DNA of 64,000 bases from Hyphomicrobium_A sp963759735 (GCA_963759735.1 CAVXAF010000009.1:346682-410681); one strand, 5' to 3'. Counted from the first letter of the stretch, positions 49,401-58,434 are shown. The notes: generated by a model from the sequence alone, not told the origin. Made by a program: numbers and translations.

Positions 49401-49928
49401 GACAGCGGCCATAGGCGTTGGCGATCGTCGCCGTAATTACCATGCCCGGATCAGCGACGCCGGCACGCTCCAGCGCCGTCAGGATCGCGGACGGATTGCC
49501 CAGCGTCTGATCGACGATGAGGTTGGAAATGATGCGCGGTTCTGGATCGATAACGTCGCCGGACCGGCGCGATCGCCGACGACCATGGAACCGCCACCCG
49601 GAACTGGCACGGTCATCGTCGGCCCGTCGTTGTCGACGCCGGGCGTATAGGTCATTGGTACCATCATGACGCCGGGGCCCGGATTGGCATCGACGAACAG
49701 CGTTCGGTAGTCGGTGCCCAATCCCTCGCGGAAGGGCTCGTCAGACGAACCCCACTTCGGGTTCAGCAGATTATTGTCGGTGCCATCGACCGTACGCAGG
49801 CCCCAGGAGAGATTGTAGGTCGGGATAAGGCCGCCCGCGCCGTAGAGCGGCTGCCCGCCGGCATGCGCCTCAGCGATTTTGATCTGCGCAAGGATGAACT
49901 CGAGATCGCTTTTGATGTACTGGACCAT
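40468..49928 (-). CDS. Giant animal-type haem peroxidase/RTX calcium-binding protein (many frame shifts)
   Basis: ATG 49928 (GAGGA upstream) begins MVQYIKSDLEFILAQIKIAE; the gene ends HNLTSTDFNL at 40468, about 3,100 residues after joining frames. Parts in order: conserved N-terminal segment (49.93-49.53 kb); animal haem peroxidase domain (about 49.2-47.6 kb) with distal-His GQFFDHGLDL, VFHSEHNRLVEHT, proximal-His VYRFGHSMLTETIDRF and INLARGRDTGVPSLNEAR; then many RTX nonapeptide blocks (46.4-45.8, 43.9-42.6, 41.2-41.0 kb) separated by beta-rich repeats; and a serralysin-type C-terminal domain (40.9-40.47 kb). The final DFNL fits a type I signal. Between about 41.2 and 49.5 kb the frame shifts every few tens of bases, mostly by single extra bases. 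Both ends are nearly clean. First gene of the exporter operon. Confidence 0.8.
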
Positions 49929-50062
49929 GTGCCTATCCTCTGCAGGGGCGCCCGAAAACTTAGTCGGGACCGGTCGCGACATTCCGTCGGGACATAATTG
50001 GTGTGCAGATGATAGAGCGGGGAATGTCGTCGCCGGTACGTCCTAAGGTCTGGCGATCTAGT

Positions 50063-50142
50063 GTCCTTTGGTGCTGCGGAACGTTAGACCTTTGGTCACA
50101 AATGATCAGACCAAAGTGCAGTACGAGCCTGTACTTTGGTCC
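50063..50142. promoter_or_regulatory. Cluster of CTTTGGT half-sites upstream of the peroxidase operon
   Basis: Four copies lie within 80 bases: CTTTGGTG near 50065-50072, CTTTGGTC at 50090-50097, GACCAAAG at 50109-50116 and CTTTGGTC at 50134-50141. The last two, extended, form GACCAAAGT/ACTTTGGTC, a 9-bp inverted repeat. The cluster is 135-215 bases before the giant gene's ATG (49928, minus). A regulator-binding array is the natural reading. The remaining gap (49929-50386) contains no gene. Confidence 0.5.
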
Positions 50143-50386
50143 GATGACATTTCTGATGCACCTTTGAGAGCGGCGAAACGGTCATTTTGGCGGGCGGTAA
50201 CGCGCTGATGTGACCCCCGCGATTTTAGTCCAGATGTAGCTAGAATCCGGCCCTTGAAGAGGAGCTGGAAGATGAAGCGAAGCGGTTTTCAGAAGAGATG
50301 GGGTATTCTGGCCCGATCGTCTGACCTATTGCCGAGTGACGGCGTCGCACTGACGGTCATGGGCCAACCATGCAGGGAGGATTGAC

Positions 50387-51160
50387 ATGATTTACGTCGG
50401 CCTCGATGTCTCGCTGAACTCGGTAGCCATTTGCGTCATCGATGCGAGCGGGAAACTCGTTTAAGAGGGAACAACTTCTGCGGACGCTCCTTCCATCGCG
50501 CGCTATCTCGAGCCGCTGTTGGGTCGGGTGGAGCGGGTTGGCCTCGAGGCTGGACCAACGTCCGAGTGGATGACCGCCAATCTCATACAGCTCGGATTGC
50601 CGGCGATCAGTTTGGAATCGCGCCAGGTGAAGGCGGTGCTTTCGACCATGCCGGTAAAGACAGATCGGAAAGATGCGCGTGGAATCGCGCAAGTTGTCCG
50701 GACAGGATGGTTCAAGCAGGTCCAGGTCAAAAGCGTTTGCAGCCAGCAGGCGCGGACGGTTGCGGCGGCTCGCAAGCCCGTGGTCCGCTCACTCGCCGCA
50801 GCAGAACAAGTCATCAGGGGGCTCCTGCGCCTCTTGGGCTCAAAGTCGGCGTTGTGACGCGGACCCTGTTCGAAGCGCGGGTTCGGGAACTGGTCGCCAG
50901 CGACATCATGCTGGCGGCTATCATGGATCCACTTCTTGCAGCCCGCGCAGCACTGATGCGGGGATTTACTCGCTTGCATCGCTCGTTTTACAGACAGTGC
51001 GCGGCGATCGGGTCTGTCGGCTTCTAATGGCGATGCCTGGATCGGCCCCGTCTCGTCGCTGACCTTTCGCGCAACGATCGATGATCCTCAACGCTTCCTG
51101 CACTCTCGATCCGTAGGCGCTTACCTCGGGCTGACGCCCAGGCGATACCAATTGACCTGC
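50387..51160 (+). mobile_element. IS110-family transposase remnant
   Basis: ATG 50387 starts MIYVGLDVSLNSVAICVID with the DEDD first aspartate. An in-frame TAA at 50462 interrupts it. The frame continues RVGLEAGPTSEWMTANLIQL and KTDRKDARGIAQVVRTGWF. After further shifts near 50840 and 51010, RVCRLLMAMPG, LTFRATIDDPQRF and AYLGLTPRRYQL are seen. These are IS110 N-terminal RuvC-like and C-terminal transposase_20 parts. The last about 80 residues (including the catalytic serine region) are missing. Inactive remnant; it abuts the truncated ugd gene. Confidence 0.75.
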
Positions 51161-51229
51161 TCCCCGAAACTCGGCCAGTTTGAATTAAAATATTCCGTGA
51201 TCTGGGGCATGGTGGAGGAGCAGGGGTTT

Positions 51230-51636
51230 TCAATGCAGGCATCGAATCACGGGGAGCCAGATCGGGACCGTCGACTTGGTGACGATGACGGTGAAGCCCT
51301 TGAGGTGCGGCGCCGAGCTCTTCGACGGCGGCGTAGACGTACGACAGGTCGGCATAACCGTCGCCGCGACGCATCGGCGTGCCGACGGCCAGCAGGATCG
51401 ACGTCGGCGTTCTTCGCCGCGGGGCCGATATCGTCGGTGAACAGCAGCCGGCCGGCCTGCATGTTCCGCTGCATCAGATCGTCGAGACCCGGCTCGTAGA
51501 TCGGCGACTTGCCGTCCTTCAGTTCGGCGAGCCGGCGTGGATCCTTGTCGACGCAGGTGACGGTCCAGCCGAACTCGGAAAAGCAGGCGGCCGAGACGAG
51601 ACCGACGTAGCCGGCGCCGATCATGCAAATACGCAT
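51230..51636 (-). pseudogene. UDP-glucose 6-dehydrogenase, N-terminal fragment
   Basis: ATG 51636 begins MRICMIGAGYVGLVSAACFS, then GWTVTCVDKDPRRLAELKDG and PIYEPGLDDLMQRNMQAGRL, unmistakable for the UDP-glucose/GDP-mannose dehydrogenase NAD domain. Shifts near 51399 (GTC[G]ATC) and 51314 (GGC[G]CCG) lead on through ILLAVGTPMRRGDGYADLSY and LKGFTVIVTKSTVP. Similarity stops at about 51262 and the frame ends at 51230. Only about 125 of some 440 residues are present; the catalytic Cys domain is lost, next to the IS110 remnant. It would have supplied UDP-glucuronate for polysaccharide synthesis. Confidence 0.78.
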
Positions 51637-51743
51637 ACGGATCTCTCAATTGGTCTAAAGAAATTTCAGTTAGCGCGTCTACCCGTCATTCTGCCAGCTG
51701 TGCGGGGAAGGCGTTCGCGATCCCGCGCGAGTCACCCAAGCCT

Positions 51744-52301
51744 TCAGACCGGCGCCACCTGCGTCTCCTCGACCTTCACCTTCACCGGGCGATTGAGCAG
51801 ATCCATGAGCACGGTCAGCCGATCGCGCTCGTGCATCTCGATGATGGTGGCGACAAGCCCATCGAAGGCGCCGCCGGCGAGGCGGATCTGCTGACCAACC
51901 CGGTAGGGGCTTTGCGGTCGGCAGATCGCGCCGTCGACTTCCCGCGCTATGAGGCTTTGCACAAAAGCGTCGTCGACGAGGCTCAGCTCATCGCCGCAGC
52001 GCACGATGCTGCGCACGCCGATGGTCGACATCAACGGCTGCCAGCGCTGCATGGTGGGAATGATTTTGACGAACAGGTAGCTCGGAAAGAACGGCCGCAA
52101 CACTTCAGTGACGCGACGCGCGTGCGATAGCCGCCGGCGAATGAGCGGGCAGTAGGCATGAAAATCCTGCCGCTGCAGATGCTCGAGCGCGATGTGCTCC
52201 CGGTGCGGATGGGTGTTGACCACTGCCCACCCGGCGGGCTGGTAATTTTCCCGGTACTCGGTACGCACCCGGTCCCCCGAAACTAGGTGAAACAATCGCA
52301 C
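51744..52301 (-). CDS. NusG-like transcription elongation factor (RfaH/UpxY type)
   Basis: The 185-residue protein has the NGN domain (GWAVVNTHPHREHIALEHLQ, CPLIRRRLSHARRVTEVLRP, FFPSYLFVKI) and a C-terminal KOW domain (YRVGQQIRLAGGAFDGLVAT, LMDLLNRPVKVKVE). It lacks the features of housekeeping NusG and matches specialised paralogues that let RNA polymerase read through long polysaccharide operons. It sits beside the ugd fragment, 32 kb from the main polysaccharide cluster, so this was probably once part of a polysaccharide locus. An internal start near YRENYQPAG is possible. Confidence 0.85.
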   Translation of the reverse strand: MRLFHLVSGDRVRTEYRENYQPAGWAVVNTHPHREHIALEHLQRQDFHAYCPLIRRRLSHARRVTEVLRPFFPSYLFVKIIPTMQRWQPLMSTIGVRSIVRCGDELSLVDDAFVQSLIAREVDGAICRPQSPYRVGQQIRLAGGAFDGLVATIIEMHERDRLTVLMDLLNRPVKVKVEETQVAPV

Positions 52302-52850
52302 TATTGTTGGAAATCATCGCTCTAATAGCTTTGTCCACAGGTTGCAAGACCCGCAGGCGTCGCGCAAGGACGCTCGCGGCGAGCCTAACGCTGCGAAGGC
52401 GAACCAAGCAACGGATAGCGAGAACTTGGGTTAAGGCCGACCGCTGAACGCGTTCGCCGGCACGGCGGCAGCTCAACGTCAAGCGTCGCTTCACGGCAGC
52501 GGCTTACGTAAGCGGACCCCGGGGCCCTGTGTGTTCGTCTTGATCGATGAACACAATGCCCTGCGGCCTCCAGAGCGCTTTGGATCCGAGCCGCCAACGT
52601 TGAGCTGACCCACGTAGCTTCGTCGCCGGCGGCTTCTATCCGCTTGCACCGTGCACGACGCTCAACTTGAGCGCACGCGTCGCTAGCTCATGCCTGGCTC
52701 AGAGCCCAGCAGTAACTCGGGCGGCGCTCTCATCTGACAGGGATAGAATCACGCCAGTCGCCGACGGGTCGCAACTCGGCAGGCATTGACATGCCAGTAT
52801 CGCATTCATGATACTAAAAGTATCTGTAACGGTCTCTGGAGTTGCTCATC
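52302..52850. other. Intergenic region with an inverted repeat
   Basis: No gene recognised over 549 bases. GATACT-AAA-AGTATC (52810-52824), a perfect 6-3-6 inverted repeat, lies 27 bases before the Gp157-type gene and could be its operator. Confidence 0.35.
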
Positions 52851-53369
52851 ATGGGCATTATCCCGAACACACCGGTTCAGCCGGCGAGCTGACGCAAATT
52901 CAGCCTCCTGCGGGCTCGCCTCCTCGCGGAAATTCCCGACCTCGACGCTGAGACCCTCGCCGACACACTCGAGGGACTCACCGATCTCAAGGAGATGCTA
53001 GCCGAGCTGGTCCGCTCGGCACTAGAGGATGAGGCGCTGGCCGCCGGTCTCTCCACACGTCTTTCCGACATGAAGGCCCGGCTTGAGCGCTTCGAGACGC
53101 GGGCCAAGCGCAAGCGCCAGCTGGCGCTCAAGACCATGGGCGAGGCCGACATCGCCAAACTCGAGCAGCCCGACTTCACGGCCTCGCTGCGGCAAGCGGC
53201 ACCGGCCCTTGAGGTGGTGGCCGAAGACAAAATCCCCGCCGCCTACTGGAAGCCGCAGCCGTTCAAGCTCGATCGCCAAGGTCTGCTGCAAGCTCTCAAG
53301 GCGGGCACGGCGATCGAAGGCGTGGGATGGGCACCACCGCACCAGTTACTCAGCGTGAGGACCAAGTGA
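52851..53369 (+). CDS. Siphovirus Gp157-family protein (N-terminus broken)
   Basis: From about 52893 the frame reads FSLLRARLLAEIPDLDAETL, LEGLTDLKEMLAELVRSALE, a coiled coil (DMKARLERFETRAKRKRQLA) and KIPAAYWKPQPFKLDRQGLL, matching phage Gp157 proteins (usually about 160-170 residues). ATG 52851 is in frame but a TGA lies at 52890, so the start is either broken or lies in another frame. Gp157 proteins are associated with phage resistance and recombination modules. The stop overlaps the next ATG (TGATG at 53367), so the two genes are translationally coupled. Confidence 0.72.
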
Positions 53370-54134
53370 TGGCATTCACCGATGAACAGCGCCAGGCGCT
53401 GAACGCCAAATTGCGCTATCGCCACGTCAAAATGCGGTCGAGCAACGGCGCTCAGTTGGCCTATGTCGAGGGGTGGCACGCCATTGCCGAGGCCAATCGC
53501 ATCTTCGGCTATGAGAGCTGGGACCGGCAAACATTAGCGCCGCGCTGCGTCTGGCAGGAAAAGCAGCGCGGCGAGACAGCCTGTATTTACTCGACCAAGG
53601 TGCGCATTACGGTGCGCGCCGGCGAGGTCGATATCGTGCGCGAGGGCATCGGCACCGGTGTCGGTCGATCGACTTCGGCTGAGACCGCGCATGACATTGC
53701 CCTCAAGGCCGCCGAGACGGATGCCACCAAGCGCGCGCTCGCCACCTTTGGCAATCCCTTCGGCCTCGCCCTCTACGACAAAGACAAGCGCGGCGTCACC
53801 AAGCAGCAACGGCGGGGCCGGCCCAAGAAGACCCAACGCCTTCTCCCGCCTCCGACACGCCTCATGCTGCATCATGCGGATGGGGCAACGCACAGCTACG
53901 ACAGCGTCGCCGAAGTCGTCACAGCCGCTCTGCAATGCGTGCAAGACTTGCCCACCCGCAGCCGCCTTGTACGCTTTCTGGGAAGCCAATCTGGAAAGCC
54001 TGGCCGCGGTTTCTCGTGCCGGGTTGGTCAACGGCGAGGATCCCGCGCGCGTCATTGGTGCGGCGTTGAAGGCGCGGCTGCACGCCTTGGCCGAGGCCAA
54101 CGAAGACGAGCGGCCTTCCTGCCTCGAAGGCTAG
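53369..54134 (+). CDS. Rad52/Rad22-family single-strand annealing protein (one frame shift)
   Basis: Starts MAFTDEQRQALNAKLRYRHV, then YVEGWHAIAEANRIFGYESW and TSAETAHDIALKAAETDATK with RALATFGNPFGLALYDKD, the conserved Rad52 annealing core. A shift near 53957 (ACC[C]GCA) joins a helical C-terminus (AALYAFWEANLESLAAVSRA), giving about 255 residues. Such proteins anneal single-stranded DNA in phage and plasmid recombination modules. It is preceded by the coupled Gp157 gene and followed by an HNH-type gene. Confidence 0.85.
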
Positions 54135-54612
54135 CGAAACCCGCGACGTCGCCTCGCCCACGGAGCCCACGCCGTCCAAGCACACGCAGCCTGCCACCCG
54201 CAGATACCAGCGAATTGCTCATCCCAAAAGACAAGCGCATCCGCGATCGAGGCGCACCTCGCCTTCGTTGCCGGACCAGCCGTGCCTGGTGTGCGGGCGT
54301 CGCCCCGCGCAAGCGCATCACATTCGCTTCGCGCAGCCGCGTGCCCTCGGGCTCAAGGTGTCAGATGAGTTCACCGTGCCGTTGTGCAACGGGCACCACG
54401 ATTCCTTGCACCAGACGGGCGATGAGCGCGCCTGGTGGGCCCGCCATGGCATCCTCAATCCGCTCATGCTCGCCAATCGCCTGTGGGCCGTCTCGCATCA
54501 GGGGCGCGGGCGGTCCCCGCAACCCCCCGCCATGGCATTCGAGGACGAATTTGAGGACGTTTCTCGGCGACCGACGGCGCCGCCAAAGCGGCAGCCGAAC
54601 GGCGGCTCTTAG
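54135..54612 (+). CDS. HNH/DUF968-like nuclease domain protein (start unclear)
   Basis: The recognisable domain is PCLVCGRRPAQAHHIRFAQP, RALGLKVSDEFTVPLCNGHH and DERAWWARHGI: a CxxC pair and HH/HNH-type histidines typical of DUF968-like nucleases beside Rad52-type genes. Upstream, IPKDKRIRD sits in the neighbouring frame, so a shift near 54250 probably hides the N-terminus; it could be a separate gene or the tail of a Rad52-HNH fusion. The last 107 bases coincide with copy 1 of a dispersed repeat, so the C-terminus may be acquired. Confidence 0.6.
54506..54612 (+). repeat. Dispersed repeat, copy 1
   Basis: About 107 bases beginning GCGGGCGGTCCCCGCAACC and containing TTTGAGGACGTTTCTCGGCG; related copies are at 56229-56316 and 60509-60616. 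It coincides with the 3' end of the HNH-type gene, the likely source of the other copies. Confidence 0.6.
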
Positions 54613-55010
54613 GCCGCACCGGTCGCATCTGCAATCAGCGCGATCTTTTCCCGGAAAGCTCAGCTGAGGGTCCGCTGCGCGAGGTGCGCGTGTTGCAGGG
54701 TGCGTCTCGCACACCGGAAAAATGCGACAAATCCTCAAGCGCGACGGGCCGCCACATGGGGCATCCTGATTCCGCACATAGTCAGCCATCTTTATTCACG
54801 AGTACGGAACGGCTTCGCGATCGCGCTGCGCGGCCGAGTGCGGGGATCATGGCCTCGAGATCGATGATGTCGTGACGCGTGTCGAGGAGATCCACGATGC
54901 TCCGTACATCGAAGCCTATGAACGCTTCGTTTTTCATATGCAGAATGCGGCGCAGGGGATCGCAGAACGCTAGCTGACCCCACCGTACGACGCGTGGGTT
55001 TAGCTCTCAG
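54613..55010. other. Decayed region with an unassigned coding fragment
   Basis: A stop-free plus frame ending at TAG 54971-54973 reads DHGLEIDDVVTRVEEIHDAP and YIEAYERFVFHMQNAAQGIA, which looks protein-like (acidic, helical) but has no start or family match. It is probably the tail of a broken gene. Confidence 0.3.
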
Positions 55011-55178
55011 TTCGCGACATCCTGGCTCGCCTTCCGGGCGAAGCAAAGGCGCTGTTCGCATCCTGCCAGCAGGAGGGGACTGCATTGTGATTTCGCCAAC
55101 AGCGGCGCTCAAGGCAAACCCAAGGAGCACCCGCGCGGCACATCCCGTGCGGGCGGCGGGCGACGGTGAATTTTAGAG
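55011..55178 (+). repeat. Deleted duplicate of the hipA 3' end
   Basis: 55011-55085 matches 58245-58320 (the hipA codons for RDILARLP..AKALFASCQQ) with only a few differences. 55085-55178 then matches the sequence just after the hipA stop (58430-58513; ending GAATTTTAGAG). About 110 bases of hipA between the two blocks are missing. It is a non-functional partial copy 3 kb upstream of hipBA. Confidence 0.75.
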
Positions 55179-55507
55179 TGAGACCGACGATTTCCGAGAT
55201 AAGCGATCTTTCCTGCCACGCCCACTGACGAACGCCTTGCTGAATGGGGCTCTTGGATGGCGGTTGCGGAGCGCCAGTTTGACTGAGACTGGAATCGATC
55301 TGTTTGACGGCTCTTCGCGTTCATTCCTCCTCTTCGCCCTCTCTATCCCGCTCCTTCCTACGGCACTTCACAGGCCGTGGTCTGCATGTGCCCGGCAGCA
55401 AAGATAGTGAGTCGGCTCGTCGGTCATGATCTTCGATCAGAATGCTATGCCCCATGACAAGCAGCCGGGTTCACCTTCACCCCGACCGGCCAGCATGACC
55501 ATGTGCC

Positions 55508-55783
55508 ATGTATGGGGACGCGACGACGGTCTTGGGCAGCATCGAATTGACAGAGCTGCATCGCATTTACAAAGACGTTTGCAACGAGTTGGATATCGTG
55601 CCGACGGATGAGTGGCGGCGTGACGTAGTTGCCGCGGTTGTGATGGACTGTCCACTCTGGCGAGCGCGAAACGGGCGCTATTCATCAGTTCACGGACAGG
55701 TGGCGGAACTTCCGGTTCCCCGGGTCCGTCGGGAGATCCGTCCGGAAGACGGGAGCAGATGCGCATCCTGCTTTACGTCATGA
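55508..55783 (+). CDS. Hypothetical protein
   Basis: A 91-residue frame; the N-terminal half (IELTELHRIYKDVCNELDIV, DEWRRDVVAAVVMD) is helical and protein-like, and the tail is irregular. No domain, and no strong ribosome site. It could be a small genuine gene with a shifted end. Confidence 0.35.
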   Translation: MYGDATTVLGSIELTELHRIYKDVCNELDIVPTDEWRRDVVAAVVMDCPLWRARNGRYSSVHGQVAELPVPRVRREIRPEDGSRCASCFTS

Positions 55784-55853
55784 GGTTGACGCCATCTGAG
55801 AAAGCGGCAAGGCCGGATTGACGGTCAATCTGGGGTTGGCTAACTTTGGATGG

Positions 55854-56063
55854 ATGGCAGAGGAACCCGACAACCTTGTCCTACGCGCGCTCCGCTCGAT
55901 CGAGACCAAACTCGATCGCGGGCTGGCGGATATCCATGACATCAAAATCCGCGTAACTGCTGTGGAGGAAGGTCTGGCCGGCGTTCAGCGGCGCATTGAC
56001 CGGGTCGACGAACGCCTCGACCGCATCGAGCGTCGTCTCGACCTTGTGAACCAGCCAGCCTAG
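55854..56063 (+). CDS. Small coiled-coil protein
   Basis: From ATG 55854: MAEEPDNLVLRALRSIETKL, then VTAVEEGLAGVQRRIDRVDE and RLDRIERRLDLVN, a 69-residue protein that is almost entirely heptad coiled coil. Close relatives are common as orphan genes on mobile segments of Hyphomicrobiales. Function unknown. The frame is open 12 codons further upstream. Confidence 0.6.
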   Translation: MAEEPDNLVLRALRSIETKLDRGLADIHDIKIRVTAVEEGLAGVQRRIDRVDERLDRIERRLDLVNQPA

Positions 56064-56228
56064 TCCTGACAGTTGGGGGTGATGTTCGTAGCAATTGCTT
56101 TGCCCGGCGGGCGTCAAGATTCGCGCAATCCACGACACGCCCCGTTGCCGACGCGAATCATGACCTGCCTAGCGGCGCGCATCCGGAGGATTGCCGTTGG
56201 CCGTTGACTTGCACCAGACAGGCGACGA

Positions 56229-56316
56229 GCGGGCGGTCCCCGCAACCCTCCGCCATGGTATTCGAGGACGAATTTGAGGACGTTTCCCGGCGACCGACGG
56301 CGCAGCGACGGCTGCC
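56229..56316 (+). repeat. Dispersed repeat, copy 2
   Basis: About 88 bases starting GCGGGCGGTCCCCGCAACC, with TTTGAGGACGTTTCCCGGCG. It is close to copy 1 (54506) and truncated at its end relative to it. It lies in a gene-poor stretch (56064-56758) where no gene is recognised. Confidence 0.6.
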
Positions 56317-56758
56317 GGCCCCATGGTGCATCGCCGCCGCGACCAACTCCCATCGCGCCTGCCGCGCGGCTGGTTGATTGGCGGTCGTGAAACACCTGAT
56401 TATTCGCCGATGGCCGTCGACTTGGAAGAAGAGCTCAAGGACCTGAAGCGTCGCGTCGTTTCGATCTTTTTTCTCGCTCGGCCGCGACGTGGGCGACGAG
56501 CGCCTGTTCCATGCGGCGATGCCGATCGGCGCGCGCGCTGCAGATCGAGCCGCGCTTCGGGCAATGTTCTGATTCGGCACCCTCTTTTTGCATTATTTTT
56601 TGAAGCGGCAGCTCAGGCTTCCGTACCAGCGATCACCGAGTGTGAGGAGTCAACGCCCAACGCCCAACGCACAATGATAACGATAGTTTCCATTGCACCC
56701 AAGATAACGATCGATTACATTGGAGTAAAGGCAACATCGTTCTCAAGAGCGTAAACCG

Positions 56759-57097
56759 TTGGAAATCCGTCGCCCAGCCGAACTCGGCTCTTTCATAATG
56801 ACCGTCCGCCGCGCGCGCGGTCTGAGCCAAGACGACCTGGCGGAGCGGCTCGGCGTATCGCGCGTATGGATCGGGCAGGTGGAGCGCGGCAAGGCCTCTC
56901 CTCGCCTCGATCTTATACTTCGCGCTTTGAATGAGCTTGAGATCACGCTTTCCGTCTCCACCGAGGGCGAACCTAAACTGTCGCCACAGCCATCCCCTGC
57001 ACCGCCGAATCTTATCGACATAGATTCGATCGCGGACACAAATCTCCCAGCAAAGCGCGAAGAGGATGCCCGTCCCGCTCCGAGACGTCGCCGATGA
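56759..57097 (+). CDS. hipB: HipB-type antitoxin/regulator (XRE HTH)
   Basis: TTG 56759 starts a 112-residue protein with an XRE helix-turn-helix (LGSFIMTVRRARGLSQDDLA, ERLGVSRVWIGQVERGKASP) and a Pro-rich, basic C-terminus. Position directly before hipA, with a 4-base ATGA overlap (57094-57097), identifies it as HipB: it would neutralise HipA and repress the operon. An ATG 13 codons downstream (MTVRRARG) is inside the HTH and too short. Confidence 0.85.
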   Translation: MEIRRPAELGSFIMTVRRARGLSQDDLAERLGVSRVWIGQVERGKASPRLDLILRALNELEITLSVSTEGEPKLSPQPSPAPPNLIDIDSIADTNLPAKREEDARPAPRRRR

Positions 57098-58434
57098 CCA
57101 AAGAGCTCCGCGTTCTCATAGACAACGCTTCAATCGGAACACTGACGCAAGACCGTCGCGGTCACTTCCATTTTTTCCTATGACGAGGAGTACCGGAAGC
57201 AGGCTACCGCGATCCCCATGTCGCTCTCGATGCCGCTCGCCGTCGCGGACCACGGCGATAAGGCCGTGCGTCCGTTCCTCTGGGGCCTGCTCCCGGACAG
57301 CGACGAGACTTTGCACCAATGGGGTAAGCGCTTCGGGGTCAGTCCACGCAATCCGTTTGGGATTCTCGCCCACATTGGCGAAGATCTTCAGGGCGCCATC
57401 CAGATGGTGCCACCAGACCGCGTCGATGCTCTCAAGAAACGAGAGGGCATAACCTTCCTATCACGCGAAACGCTCGCCAAGAGCTTTGCAAAACTGATCA
57501 GAGACCCCGGTGCGACGCAGTTCGTGGCGGGTGGAGGACAATTCAGTCTGGCGGGCGCGCAGCGGAAGAAGGCGCTCTATCTGGTGAACGACAAATGGTA
57601 TGAGCCGCGCGGCCGCACTCCGACCACCCATATCCTCAAACCTTCCATCATCGGCCTCGCGGGTCAGATAGAAAATGAAATGTTCTGCGTTCGCCTTGCG
57701 CCTCGACTCGATTTGCCCGCGCCCACTTGCTGGACGGAAGACTTCGGCGGTATCTCGGTCGTAGTCGTGGAGCGCTATGACCGTCGACGGTTGAGCGGTC
57801 GCAAAGTCCTCCCCTTGGATAAATCCGGTGGAGAGGTGCATCGCATCCACCAGGAAGATTGTTGCCAAGCCCTGAAGGTCGACCCGCGCAATAAATATCA
57901 ACGCGAAGGCGGCCCTGGCATCAATGCCATTATGGAACTCTTGTCGGCGTCAGGTCGACCAAGCGAGGACAGAAACCGATTCATGCGCGCCTGCGCTTAC
58001 ACTACGTGATCGGCGGATCGGATGCTCACGCCAAGAACTACGGACTGTTGCTTTCAGCGCGCGGCCGATTCCGCCTGGCACCGCTCTACGATATCGCCAG
58101 CTGGCTGCCGTACTCCAAGCAAAGAAAGGACGATCGCCTCGCGATGTCTGTCGACGGCCACTATGGGTTCGAAAGCATTTTGCCTCGGCATTGGGAAGCT
58201 GAGGCTAAGAAATCCGGCTACGAAGGGGTTCGCGCTTTGGCGCATATTCGCGACATCCTGGCTCGCCTTCCGGACGAGGCAAAGGCGCTGTTCGCATCTT
58301 GCCAGCAGGAGGGGACTGCAACCCCTGAACTGAAGGAACTCCTCGACCTGTTGCTGGAACGCGCTGTCGATCTCACCGAGACCTATGGGGCCGAACCCAT
58401 GAAGGATCAAGATGATCGCCTCCCTTGGTTGTGA
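57094..58434 (+). CDS. hipA: HipA-type serine/threonine kinase toxin (two frame shifts)
   Basis: The joined protein is about 446 residues. The N-terminus MTKELRVLIDNASIGTLTQD is joined at about 57178 (TTC[C]TAT) to the HipA N1 domain (FLWGLLPDSDETLHQWGKRF), then FSLAGAQRKKAL, HILKPSIIG and, after a second shift near 57990, the catalytic GGSDAHAKNYGLLL and APLYDIASWLP. These are the family's catalytic Asp/Asn and metal-binding Asp. HipA phosphorylates glutamyl-tRNA synthetase in E. coli; the target here may differ. Encoded with HipB by overlapping genes. Confidence 0.85.

Noticed and set aside
41200..49530. Programmed frameshifting or quadruplet decoding across the giant gene
   Set aside because: Shifts are far too dense and occur at unrelated codons with no shared slippery site. 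Other genes in the window show the same error type at low density, so sequencing error is much simpler.
50387..51160. An active IS110 element driving nearby rearrangements
   Set aside because: The transposase has an in-frame stop, at least two shifts and lacks its C-terminal part.
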